This document shows positions 34,051-42,554 of a stretch of 64,000 nucleotides of DNA, one piece after another (the first letter of the stretch is position 1; each line of letters opens with the position of its first letter). This DNA comes from an uncultured Eubacteriales bacterium (GTDB lineage Bacteria > Bacillota > Clostridia > Oscillospirales > Oscillospiraceae). The notes beneath the pieces were generated by a model that did not search any database, was not told the DNA's origin, and worked only from the letters and a program-made list of their open reading frames with translations. The stretch spans positions 24,583 to 88,582 of the forward strand of contig UQUO01000007.1 of the NCBI GenBank assembly GCA_900544295.1, in the 5' to 3' direction. Position numbers and translations under genes: made by a program.

Positions 34051-34065
34051 AAGGGGGCTGAGCCA

Positions 34066-34857
34066 TTGAATATCGCACAGGCCAAAGATCAGATAGAATC
34101 TGCCATGAAGGCCTATTTCACCAAGGACGAGTTCGGAGCCTACCGCATCCCCATCGAAAAACAGCGGCCGGTGTTCATGATAGGTCCGCCGGGCATAGGC
34201 AAGACCGCCATTATGGAGCAGATAGCCGCTGAGCTGGGCGTCGGCCTCGTGTCCTACTCCATGACCCACCATACGCGCCAGAGCGCGCTGGGGCTGCCAT
34301 ACATCACCGAAAAGGAGTACGGCGGCAGGAGCTATCAGGTTACGGAGTACATGATGAGCGAGATAATCGGCTCCATCTATGACCTCATGCGCGAGACGGG
34401 TCTCACCGAGGGCATATTGTTTCTTGACGAGATTAACTGTGTCTCCGAGACGCTTGCGCCCTGTATGCTGCAATTTTTGCAGTACAAGGTCTTCGGCCAG
34501 CATCGCGTGCCGCCCGGCTGGATACTCGTCACCGCGGGCAACCCGCCCGAGTACAACAAGTCCGTGCGTGATTTCGACACCGTCACCTGGGATAGGCTCA
34601 AACGCATAGACGTGGAGCCGGACTACGAGACCTGGAAGGAGTACGCCTATAAAAAGGGCGTCCACGCCTCGGTGATGACCTACCTCGCCGCGCGGAAAAA
34701 GGACTTCTACAAGGTCGAAAACACCGCGGAGGGTAAGCGCTTTGCCACCGCGCGTGGCTGGGACGACCTTTCGGAAATGATAATGAAAAAGCGGAAGTCC
34801 GGCGGGCTTCCGCTTTTTCACCGCGCCGCCTCAAACTCTCGCACGAACCTGCGGTAA
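34066..34857 (+). pseudogene. MoxR-family AAA ATPase, truncated at the 3' end
   Basis: The TTG start at 34066 follows AAAGGGGG. Walker A GPPGIGKT is near residue 45, Walker B GILFLDEIN near 120, and AGNPPEYNKSVRDFD is the sensor segment. Homologous sequence stops after GWDDLSEMI (about residue 240). The last 20 or so residues are read from the terminator and 3' end of the MATE gene on the other strand, so a deletion has joined the two. MoxR ATPases act as chaperones for VWA partners; with the partner also damaged the system is probably dead. Confidence 0.75.
34786..34818 (-). terminator. Intrinsic terminator at the MoxR/MATE junction
   Basis: AAAAAGCGGAAG and CTTCCGCTTTTT form a 12-bp stem with a 9-base loop. 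It directly follows the MATE stop on the minus strand. The same bases are read as the false C terminus of the MoxR gene. Confidence 0.8.
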
Positions 34858-35570
34858 AGCAGCAGCGCCAGGGCGAGGGTAACGTCCTCGGAGATGACCT
34901 GCGTCCAGGCCAGACCGTTCAGGCCAGCAAGGGCGTTTATGACATAGATCATCGGTATGTGTACGAGTCCCGTCCGGCATGAGGAGAGCAGCAGAGACTG
35001 AGGCCCCTTGCCCACAGCCTGGAACATGAAGCTGATGTGAAAGTTGCAGATCATGAGCGGAGTAGAAAGGCGGTTTGTCCTCAGAAACACCGCGCCCATG
35101 GAAACAGCCTGTGCGTCGTCAATAAAAATCCTGATAGAAGTCTGTGCACACAGCTCAAAAACCAGCACGTAGAGCAGAGCAAAACCCATGCCACTGAGGC
35201 TGGCCTTCCTGACCCCTCTTTCATGCGCCCTAAGTTCTTTGAGGCGTAGTTGTAGGCCCCCAGCGGCAGCATGCCCTGGCACAGTCCCATGCCTGCGTTC
35301 ATGGGAAGCATCTCTATCTTCTTGACGATGCCTAGCGCCGCAACGGCGATATCGCCGTAGCCCGAGGCCAGCTTGTTGATGACCATGTTGGCGACGCAGG
35401 AGAGCAGGTTTCCTATGGCCTAGGGAAAGCCGACGGCGACGATGACACCGGCGTGCCTTGCCCCGGCGGCTACGCGCCCAACAGAGAGCGACAGCACCGC
35501 AACGCCCCTCAGTCTGTAATATACCACGGCGAAATAGACGAGCGCCGCTGCCTTGTAGGGGTCCTTAGTG
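34818..35570 (-). pseudogene. MATE-family efflux pump remnant
   Basis: On the minus strand, pieces of the second half of a MATE multidrug/Na+ exporter can be joined: IFFIGSTKDPYKAAALVYF, then a TAG at 35,418-35,420, then AIGNLLSCVANMVINKLASG..KIEMLPMNAGMGLCQGMLPLG, a frameshift near 35,215, and a final membrane segment to 34,818. The first half of the pump is missing. The gene has one internal stop, one shift and an N-terminal deletion, so this is real decay and not a single sequencing error. Confidence 0.75.
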
Positions 35571-35903
35571 CTGCCTATGAAAAAGATGTCGCAGTATGCC
35601 CTCGGTCCTGAGCGCAATGCCGTGCAATTCCTCCTCGAGTGCGAGCCCCTTGTCCGTGAGCCGGATGATGCCACGCCGCAGGTCACGCTCATCCGTCCTG
35701 CGCTCGATGTTGCTCTTGTCGCATAGCCGCTTGAGTATGCCCGCGACCGTGGACTGCGAGAGCCCCAGCTCTCGCATGAGCACCCCTGCTGTGACCCCCT
35801 CGTCAATATGCAGGAGAAGGTACCGCACGACCTCAAACCCGCCTTTTCGGCAGAGTTTGAGAAGAACGGCGTGACCCTTGCCTGAGTAAAGCTGAAGCAG
35901 CAA
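35565..35903 (-). pseudogene. MarR-family regulator, remnant next to the MATE gene
   Basis: About 112 residues with a winged helix-turn-helix (GVTAGVLMRELGLSQSTVAGILKRLCDKS, then TDERDLRRGIIRLTDKG). The best in-window start is TTG 35903; similar residues continue upstream in frame, so the N terminus is unclear. MarR genes in front of MATE pumps usually repress them. The C terminus runs into the damaged MATE sequence, so it may be truncated. The DNA-binding part itself looks intact, and a functional short protein is possible. Confidence 0.6.
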
Positions 35904-35949
35904 AACTCCGCCTGTCGGATTGGCCGAAATGTGCCTGAATAAAGCGCGG

Positions 35950-35978
35950 TTGAAAGCGGGAGGCAGAGGGGGTATAAT
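35950..35978 (+). promoter_or_regulatory. Promoter of the TetR gene
   Basis: TTGAAA (35950-35955), 17 bp, TATAAT (35973-35978), 31 bp before the GTG start. Confidence 0.75.
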
Positions 35979-36008
35979 GAGGACAGATACTTTGGGGGTG
36001 ACAGCTTA

Positions 36009-36551
36009 GTGCCGGCGGATATGAAAGATACAATAGCGCAGGCGGCAAAGTCGCTTTTGATGGAGAAGGGCGTCAGGAAACTGACGGTGAAGGACATCGT
36101 TGAAGAATGCAGCATCACGCGCCAGGCCTTCTACTACCACTTTGAGGACATCCCTGCGCTTTTTCGCTGGATGTTTGAGCGCGATACTGAGCGGAATCTG
36201 CTTGAAGCCAGGGCTCAGGAGAATGGCGAGGCGCGGCTGCACCGCTTCTTTGTCGTTGCCATAAACGCCATGCCCTATGTAAAAAAGGGCATGGAGAGCA
36301 ATTACCGCGAGGAATTGGAGCGGCTCCTGGTCGAGTACATACAGCGCCTGTTCGAGCAGGTCTGCGATGAAGAGGGCCTGTATCAGGACTGCACACGCAT
36401 CGAGGTAAAGCTGATACTCCGTTACCACAGCCAGGCGATAATAGGCATCCTGCGCAGCTGGACGGAGGCGGACACCAAGAACCTGGACCAAATCGTCAGC
36501 GTGGTATATCGCCTTATGACGGAGGGCATATCCCCCTTGGGCGGCAACTGA
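36009..36551 (+). CDS. TetR/AcrR-family regulator
   Basis: A 180-residue one-domain regulator. The N-terminal helix-turn-helix reads IAQAAKSLLMEKGVRKLTVKDIVEECSITRQAFYYHFED, with the classic YYHF; the remainder is a helical ligand and dimer domain. The start is GTG 36009 after GGGGGTG, or ATG 36021. It has its own promoter and terminator. The nearest possible target is the decayed MATE/MarR locus on the other strand, so it may be an orphan regulator now. Confidence 0.85.
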   Translation: MPADMKDTIAQAAKSLLMEKGVRKLTVKDIVEECSITRQAFYYHFEDIPALFRWMFERDTERNLLEARAQENGEARLHRFFVVAINAMPYVKKGMESNYREELERLLVEYIQRLFEQVCDEEGLYQDCTRIEVKLILRYHSQAIIGILRSWTEADTKNLDQIVSVVYRLMTEGISPLGGN

Positions 36552-36570
36552 ATTTTGTGTTTTACAGAAC

Positions 36571-36608
36571 GGCCGAAGTGTAAAAGCCTTTTACACTTTG
36601 GCCTTTTT
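36571..36608 (+). terminator. Intrinsic terminator after TetR
   Basis: GGCCGAAGTGTAAAAG pairs with CTTTTACACTTTGGCC, followed by TTTTT. Confidence 0.85.
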
Positions 36609-36635
36609 GTCTATACAGTGCGGTGTTTTTGCAAA

Positions 36636-36664
36636 TTGAGCTGCCGGGAAAAGTCGTTTAGAAT
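36636..36664 (+). promoter_or_regulatory. Promoter of the ftsH operon
   Basis: TTGAGC (36636-36641), 17 bp, TAGAAT (36659-36664), 25 bp before the first start codon. Confidence 0.65.
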
Positions 36665-36688
36665 GTGAGGCGTAAAGGAGGTGCGGAC

Positions 36689-37117
36689 ATGGCGCACGAA
36701 ATACTCTCCGTAAAGCTCTGCCAGCTGGAAGAGCGCCTCGCAGAGCTGCACAGCCGGATCCGCATGAGCGAGACGGCTGACCACAGCAGCCTGAGCCGGG
36801 AGATCGGCGTCCTGAAGAGCGAGCGCAGCGCGGCAAACGCAGCCATGCGCGAGGACCTGGAGCGCTCCCGCTCCTGCGTGGCCACTATCCTGGGCAGGGG
36901 CTATGGTCAGGTGGAGCGCATAGTGCGTGACTCCCGCCGTCAGCTGGAGGAGCTGGCCAGCAGCAGCCCGGATGAGGAGACCGCCGTCGAGGAAAAAATA
37001 CTCCTGGCCGAATATGCGCTGGATTTTGCGTATCAGGCAGCGGACGAAGCCCTGCTGCTCTCGATGACCGCGATAGACGCCTGCCGGCTCAGGCAGGAGG
37101 AAGGAAGATACTCATGA
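36689..37117 (+). CDS. Coiled-coil protein encoded ahead of FtsH
   Basis: A 142-residue helical protein with no membrane segment. Heptad-like leucines (LSVKLCQLEERLAELHSRIR) point to a coiled coil. ATG 36689 follows AAAGGAGG; a GTG at 36665 lacks a ribosome site. Its stop overlaps the ftsH start (ATGA), so it is translated with the protease and might be an adaptor or substrate. I do not recognise the family. Confidence 0.7.
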   Translation: MAHEILSVKLCQLEERLAELHSRIRMSETADHSSLSREIGVLKSERSAANAAMREDLERSRSCVATILGRGYGQVERIVRDSRRQLEELASSSPDEETAVEEKILLAEYALDFAYQAADEALLLSMTAIDACRLRQEEGRYS

Positions 37118-38940
37118 AGGAAGTAAAGTCACCAAAAAAACCGCTGATATACTACTATGTCATCGTGCTGCTTATAATAGTCCTCTTTAACCTTCTCATC
37201 ACGCCGCTGCTGTCGCGTGGCCAGGTCGCCGAGGTGGACTACGGCACCTTCATGGACATGATAGACGAGGGTGATATAGGCGTAGTGCAGATAGAGGATA
37301 CGCAGATACTCTTCACCAATAAGGCGGAAGACACTGTGTATACCACCGGCCCCATGGACGATCCCACTCTTACGGAGCGCCTGCATGACGCTGGCGCGAA
37401 GTTTGCCCGGGTGGTGGAGGAGCCGATGTCGCCTATATGGAGCTTCCTGCTGAGCTTCGTGCTGCCCATCCTCATCTTTGTGGGCCTTGGACAGTATATG
37501 AGCAAGAAGCTGATAGAACAGGCGGGCGGCAAGAACTCCCTCTCCTTCGGCATGGGCAAGAGCAGCGCCAAGGTATACGTCCAGTCCACCAAGGGCATCC
37601 GCTTTGCCGACGTGGCCGGCGAGGACGAGGCCAAGGAGAGTCTTGCGGAAATAGTGGATTATCTCCACAACCCGCAGAAGTACACCGAGGCGGGCGCGTC
37701 GATGCCGAAGGGCATCCTGCTCGTCGGCCCTCCAGGGACTGGCAAGACCATGCTGGCAAAGGCCGTCGCCGGCGAGGCGAACGTGCCCTTCTTCTCGATA
37801 AGCGGCTCCGAATTCGTGGAGATGTTCGTCGGCATGGGCGCCTCCAAGGTGCGCGACCTCTTCCGCCAGGCGAAGGAGAAGGCCCCCTGCATCGTGTTCA
37901 TAGACGAGATAGACGCCATCGGCCAGAAGCGCAACTCCGGCGTGAACGGCGGCAACGACGAGCGGGAGCAGACCCTCAACCAGCTGCTGACCGAGATGGA
38001 CGGTTTTGAGGAGAACACGGGCGTCATGATACTAGCGGCCACTAACCGGCCCGAGAGCCTCGACCCGGCCCTGACTCGCCCGGGGCGCTTCGACCGCCGC
38101 GTGCCTGTAGAGCTGCCGGACCTGCAGGGCAGAGAGGCCATTTTGAGGGTCCACGCGAAGAAGATCAAGGTCGCGGACGACGTGGATTTCCACACCATAG
38201 CCCGAATGGCCGCCGGCGCATCCGGCGCAGAGCTGGCAAACATCATAAACGAGGCCGCCCTGCGCGCCGTCCGCGACGGACGCGTTATAGTGAACGAGGC
38301 GGATTTGGAGGAGAGCATCGAGGTCGTCATCGCCGGCTATCAGAAGAAGAACGCAGTGCTCTCGGACCGGGAGAAGCGCGTCGTCGCCTACCACGAGATA
38401 GGCCACGCCCTTGTGGCGGCCCTGCAAAACAACTCGGCTCCCGTGCAGAAGATAACCATTATCCCGCGCACCTCAGGCGCGCTGGGCTACACCATGCAGG
38501 TCGAGACGGGGGACAAATACCTGATGAGCAGGGAGGAGCTGGAGAACAAGATAGCCACCTATACCGGCGGCCGCGCCGCGGAAGAGGTCGCCTTCGGCTC
38601 CGTCACCACCGGCGCATCGAACGACATAGAGCAGGCCACAAAGATCGCCCGCGCCATGATAAGCCGCTACGGCATGAGCGATGAGTTCGACATGGTTGCC
38701 ATGGAGACGGTGCAGAACCAGTACCTCGGCGGCGACGCCTCCCTGACCTGTTCTCCCGACACGCAGAAGGAGATCGACCGCAAGGTCGTCGAGCTCGTGC
38801 GTGCCCAGCATGAGAAGGCCAAAAAGCTCCTGGAGGATAACCGCAAAAAGCTCGATGAGCTTGCCGAGTTCCTCTACGAGAAGGAGACGATAACAGGGGA
38901 AGAGTTCATGGCAATACTGACGGGAGGCGAGAGAAAATGA
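37114..38940 (+). CDS. ftsH: ATP-dependent zinc metalloprotease FtsH
   Basis: A 608-residue membrane protease. There is a transmembrane helix near the N terminus ([20 protein letters not shown]), a short external domain, a second helix near residue 115, then an AAA module (GPPGTGKT near 204, FIDEIDAIG near 263, arginine fingers in RPGRFDRR) and a peptidase domain with HEIGH near 426 in place of the more common HEAGH; the two zinc His and the Glu are kept. It degrades damaged or unassembled membrane proteins and some regulators. It overlaps both neighbours by ATGA. This may be an accessory FtsH rather than the sole copy. Confidence 0.95.
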   Translation: MKEVKSPKKPLIYYYVIVLLIIVLFNLLITPLLSRGQVAEVDYGTFMDMIDEGDIGVVQIEDTQILFTNKAEDTVYTTGPMDDPTLTERLHDAGAKFARVVEEPMSPIWSFLLSFVLPILIFVGLGQYMSKKLIEQAGGKNSLSFGMGKSSAKVYVQSTKGIRFADVAGEDEAKESLAEIVDYLHNPQKYTEAGASMPKGILLVGPPGTGKTMLAKAVAGEANVPFFSISGSEFVEMFVGMGASKVRDLFRQAKEKAPCIVFIDEIDAIGQKRNSGVNGGNDEREQTLNQLLTEMDGFEENTGVMILAATNRPESLDPALTRPGRFDRRVPVELPDLQGREAILRVHAKKIKVADDVDFHTIARMAAGASGAELANIINEAALRAVRDGRVIVNEADLEESIEVVIAGYQKKNAVLSDREKRVVAYHEIGHALVAALQNNSAPVQKITIIPRTSGALGYTMQVETGDKYLMSREELENKIATYTGGRAAEEVAFGSVTTGASNDIEQATKIARAMISRYGMSDEFDMVAMETVQNQYLGGDASLTCSPDTQKEIDRKVVELVRAQHEKAKKLLEDNRKKLDELAEFLYEKETITGEEFMAILTGGERK

Positions 38941-39479
38941 GAAGGCGCTCCGGCTACGGTTGGCTCGAATTCGTCCTGGGCATCCTGCTCGTGATCCTGG
39001 GCATATGGGTCTTCGCGGACCCAGATCTCGCCCTGACCGGCATGGTGTACGCCTACGGCGCCGTGGCTCTCATCATGGGCGTTGCGGATATCATCCTGTA
39101 TATAAGGGTGGAGCGCTTCACTGGCTTCGGGCCAATAATCTCGCTCGTCTCAGGCATACTCAGCGTCATGAGCGGCGTCATGCTGCTGGTCTATCCGGGC
39201 ATAGGCGTGCTGGCGCTTACGCTGCTGTTTCCCATCTGGTTCATTGCCCACTGCATATCCCGGCTCACGCACCTGAACCACATACGCATGACAGCCGGCG
39301 ATGGGATGTACTATATAACTCTGATAATAAACGTCATCGGCCTCATCCTGGGCTTCCTGATGTTCCTGAGCCCGCTGTTCACCATCACAGCCATCCGCTG
39401 CTTTGCCGGTGTATACCTCATATTGCTGGGCATAGACAGCATATGCATAGCGGTCAGCCGCATGGGCATGCGGCGGTAG
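38937..39479 (+). CDS. DUF308/HdeD-like membrane protein
   Basis: A 180-residue protein made almost wholly of six hydrophobic helices (first: WLEFVLGILLVILGIWVFA), matching the HdeD/DUF308 pattern of paired helices. HdeD is linked to acid resistance in enterobacteria; here the role is unknown. Its ATG overlaps the ftsH stop, so the membrane protease and this protein are made together, which suggests a stress-related operon. Confidence 0.85.
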   Translation: MRRRSGYGWLEFVLGILLVILGIWVFADPDLALTGMVYAYGAVALIMGVADIILYIRVERFTGFGPIISLVSGILSVMSGVMLLVYPGIGVLALTLLFPIWFIAHCISRLTHLNHIRMTAGDGMYYITLIINVIGLILGFLMFLSPLFTITAIRCFAGVYLILLGIDSICIAVSRMGMRR

Positions 39480-39495
39480 GCCCCTCTCCCTCCAA

Positions 39496-39533
39496 GGCCC
39501 CCTGCCGGGTATCCGGCAGGGGGCCTGTTTTTT
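39496..39533 (+). terminator. Intrinsic terminator after the ftsH operon
   Basis: GGCCCCCTGCCGG and CCGGCAGGGGGCC, a perfect 13-bp stem with loop GTAT, followed by TGTTTTTT. Confidence 0.9.
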
Positions 39534-39581
39534 GTGCATGACGGGGAGGAGAATAAGGCTTCGTCAAAAAATAAACTTTTC

Positions 39582-39599
39582 ATGTAGCCTGGGCTACAT
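39582..39599. promoter_or_regulatory. Palindrome upstream of the second molybdenum hydroxylase
   Basis: ATGTAGCC-TG-GGCTACAT, a perfect 18-bp palindrome 91 bp before the first gene. It is probably a regulator binding site. I see no good sigma-A promoter close by. Confidence 0.55.
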
Positions 39600-39689
39600 A
39601 TGCCGTTGAACGCCATTTCCGCCTGCTTTATGATTCAGTCAGCGGGACGTAAAAACCGCCCGTGTTTAAATTGGCAAGGAGGAATTCAA

Positions 39690-40217
39690 ATGGGCGTGGA
39701 TACCACCACATTGACGGTCAACGGCGTGAAGCGCGTGTTTTCGATGGGCGACGCCTTCGGCCAGGTGCCGTACAGCGAGACGCTGCTGGACACGCTGAGG
39801 GACAGGCTGGGCCTGACGGGCGCGAAGCGCGCCTGCGATGAGGGCGCCTGCGGCTGCTGCACCGTCATCAAGGACGGCGACGCCGTGCCCTCGTGCATGG
39901 TGCTGACCGCCGACTGCGACGGAGCGGAGATAACCACCCTGGAGGGCCTTGCGGACCCGGAAACCGGCGAGCTGTCTAAGGTACAGCAGGCCTTCCTCGA
40001 CTACAATGCATTCCAGTGCGGCTTCTGCACGCCGGGTATCATCATGACAACTACGGCGCTGCTCAACAAGAACCCGAGCCCGTCGGAGGAAGAGGTTCGC
40101 GACGCGCTCTCCGGCAACTACTGCCGCTGCATCAGCCAGTATCACGTCTTTGAGGCCATAGCCTCCGTGGCCGGCCGCGGCGTGGAGCTCGACGAGAAAT
40201 GGGAGGGCAGAAGATGA
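39690..40217 (+). CDS. Second molybdenum hydroxylase, 2Fe-2S subunit
   Basis: A 175-residue protein with two [2Fe-2S] sites (ACDEGACGCCTVIKDG near residue 48; CGFCTPGIIM near 110 and NYCRCISQYHV near 143). It is longer at the N terminus than the paralogue at 27,495, and its last cysteine motif reads CRCISQY rather than CRCTGY. ATG 39690 follows AAGGAGG; the open frame to 39,600 lacks a ribosome site. The operon order here is 2Fe-2S, Mo, FAD, unlike the first hydroxylase. Confidence 0.92.
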   Translation: MGVDTTTLTVNGVKRVFSMGDAFGQVPYSETLLDTLRDRLGLTGAKRACDEGACGCCTVIKDGDAVPSCMVLTADCDGAEITTLEGLADPETGELSKVQQAFLDYNAFQCGFCTPGIIMTTTALLNKNPSPSEEEVRDALSGNYCRCISQYHVFEAIASVAGRGVELDEKWEGRR

Positions 40218-42538
40218 AACACTTCGGCAACGAGGACTACACACAGGAGAATTACCGCTATGTTGGCCGCGTGAACGTCCCCCGCAAGGACGCGCGCGAG
40301 ATAGTCACGGGCAAATGCACCTTCCTGGACGATTTCAGCCTGCCTCAGATGCTTATCGGCCGCGCCAAGCGCAGCCCCCATGCACACGCGAGGATAAAGA
40401 GCATCAACGTGGAAAAGGCGAGGCAGCTGGGCGGAGTAGCAGCCGTGCTGACCTACAAGGACATAGACCAGAGCTGGCTCATGGGCTGGCCTCCGATGAA
40501 GCCCATCCTGGGCGAGCGCGTCCTCTACGTCGGCGACCCCGTGGCCCTCGTCGCCGCCGAGACGCGCGAGATAGCCGACGAGGCCATAGAGCTCATCGAG
40601 GTCGAGTACGAGGGCCTGCCCGCCGTTACGAGCGGTATTGAGGCCATAAAGGACGGCGCGCCCCAGCTCTACCCCGGCATGTTCAAAAACAACATAGTCA
40701 CGCCCGGATACCCGCCCTTCCAAAAGGACGGTCCCTTCTGGCATCTCGTGAAGGGAGACCCGGACAAGGGCTTTGAGGACTGCGCCTATATCGCGGAGGA
40801 CACCGTGGAGTTTTCCAAGATGGCCGCGCCCGCCTCGCCGGAGCCGCCCGGAGCCATAGTCCGCTGGAACGGCGGCAAGGACTTCACCGTATGGTGCGAC
40901 ACCCAGTCCGGCTACATCTGCAAGATAACGAACGCCTCCGTAATAACGGACTGCAACATGGATATCCACACCTTCAACGTCGGCGGCAGCTACGGCAACA
41001 AGCAGAGCCAGGTGGCCATAGTCTCCTCCGCGGCTGTGCTCTCCATGAAGACGGGCCGCCCGGTGAAGTTCTATCAGACCAAGGCCGAGCAGATGTGCTG
41101 CTTTGAGACCCGCCTGGGCAGCCAGGTGCACGCCAAAATAGGCATGGACAAGGACGGCGTTGTGAAGGCCGTCAAAGCCGAGTGGACGGTCGATACCGGC
41201 TGCTTGAGTAACGCCACTCAGGGGCAGATAGGCGTCGGCATAGGCGAGGCCCAGCTGGTCATGTGCAAGTGCCCGAACTGGGACCTCGACACCAACCTCG
41301 TCGTCACGAACAAGCAGCCCGCCGGCATCGTCCGCGGCTACGGCGGCCAGGAGCTCAATTCCTGCCTCTCCCTGCTCATAGGCCGCACCATGCGCGAGGG
41401 CGGCTTTGACCCCGTGGAGTGCTATAAGAAAAACTACGTCGGCGAGGGCGATGTCTACACCTGGCGCGACGGCCGCCAGTGGCAGGCCCACTCCGTGAAC
41501 TACGTCAAGGCCATCGAGGCCTCGGCGGAGAAATTCGGCTGGAAGGACAAGTGGAAGGGCTGGGGCGTCCCCACCTGGACCAGTGAGGACGGCCGCTACG
41601 TCCGCGGCGTCGGCTGCGGCATCATCGGCAACGCCGATATAGGCGAGGACAACACCGAGGCCTACGTCCGCGTCGTGCCAGACCTCGTGGGCGACAAGGC
41701 CCGCGTGGTGCTCCAGACCAATATCACCGAGTCCGGCATGGGTCAGCGCAGCAACATCGTGAAGATGGTGGCCGAAATCATGAACGTCCCCTTCGACAAG
41801 GTTGACATAACACCGGGAGACACGATGATAAACCCGACAGGCTTCGGCCTGTGCGGTTCCCGCGGCACCATCACATATGGCCACGCTGTTTCAAGCGCTG
41901 CGGAGGATGCGCGGCACAAGCTGTTCGAGCTGGCCAAGCCCTACCTGGAGGTGGCCGAGGACAGCATGTATCTCACAGACTACGGCGTAGCCACTGTCGC
42001 CCGCCCCGGCAAGTTTGTCACCTGGAAAAAGCTCATCCCCCAGGACCTCACCCTCACAGGCTACGGCCAGCATCTGGAGAACTTCTCAACGCCCAATATG
42101 TTCATCGTTTTCCTGGAGGTCCAGGTTGACCGGGAGACGGGCAAGGTGGACGTGCTGAACATGCTGGGCGGCACGGACTGCGGCCAGATAATCGACCCCT
42201 CGGGTCTTGAAATGCAGGCCCAGGGCGGCATCGGCTCCGCCTCCCTGGACACGGCGACCTTTGAAGAGCATATAATTGACCCCGGTACGGGCCGTAACCT
42301 CACCTACGACATGATAGAGTACAAATGGCGCCCCTTCAACGAGTTCCCCGAGTACGAGACCTGCTTCCTGGAGAGCAAGTTCGATACCTTCCAGTTCAAG
42401 GCGACGGGCGTCGGCGAGATAGCGGGCGCGGCGGCGGCGAGCGCGACGATGCAGGCCATCTCGAACGCCATCGGCGTGCAGGTGTCTCAGTACCCCGCGA
42501 CGCCGGACGTCATCCTGAAGGCCCTGGGCAAGATTTGA
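40214..42538 (+). CDS. Second molybdenum hydroxylase, divergent large subunit
   Basis: A 774-residue molybdopterin subunit of the xanthine dehydrogenase family. The cofactor loop normally reading GGGFGGK is GGSYGNK near residue 256, a clear departure from the first hydroxylase. RGYGGQE near 373 and the terminal GVGE near 732 (catalytic Glu) are kept. ATG 40214 overlaps the upstream stop and follows GGAGGG; a further ATG at 40199 is less likely. The altered loop together with the iron-sulfur-type FAD subunit hints at a reductive or otherwise unusual reaction. The substrate is unknown. Confidence 0.88.
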   Translation: MKHFGNEDYTQENYRYVGRVNVPRKDAREIVTGKCTFLDDFSLPQMLIGRAKRSPHAHARIKSINVEKARQLGGVAAVLTYKDIDQSWLMGWPPMKPILGERVLYVGDPVALVAAETREIADEAIELIEVEYEGLPAVTSGIEAIKDGAPQLYPGMFKNNIVTPGYPPFQKDGPFWHLVKGDPDKGFEDCAYIAEDTVEFSKMAAPASPEPPGAIVRWNGGKDFTVWCDTQSGYICKITNASVITDCNMDIHTFNVGGSYGNKQSQVAIVSSAAVLSMKTGRPVKFYQTKAEQMCCFETRLGSQVHAKIGMDKDGVVKAVKAEWTVDTGCLSNATQGQIGVGIGEAQLVMCKCPNWDLDTNLVVTNKQPAGIVRGYGGQELNSCLSLLIGRTMREGGFDPVECYKKNYVGEGDVYTWRDGRQWQAHSVNYVKAIEASAEKFGWKDKWKGWGVPTWTSEDGRYVRGVGCGIIGNADIGEDNTEAYVRVVPDLVGDKARVVLQTNITESGMGQRSNIVKMVAEIMNVPFDKVDITPGDTMINPTGFGLCGSRGTITYGHAVSSAAEDARHKLFELAKPYLEVAEDSMYLTDYGVATVARPGKFVTWKKLIPQDLTLTGYGQHLENFSTPNMFIVFLEVQVDRETGKVDVLNMLGGTDCGQIIDPSGLEMQAQGGIGSASLDTATFEEHIIDPGTGRNLTYDMIEYKWRPFNEFPEYETCFLESKFDTFQFKATGVGEIAGAAAASATMQAISNAIGVQVSQYPATPDVILKALGKI

Positions 42539-42554
42539 GGAAGGAGCGGAAAAG

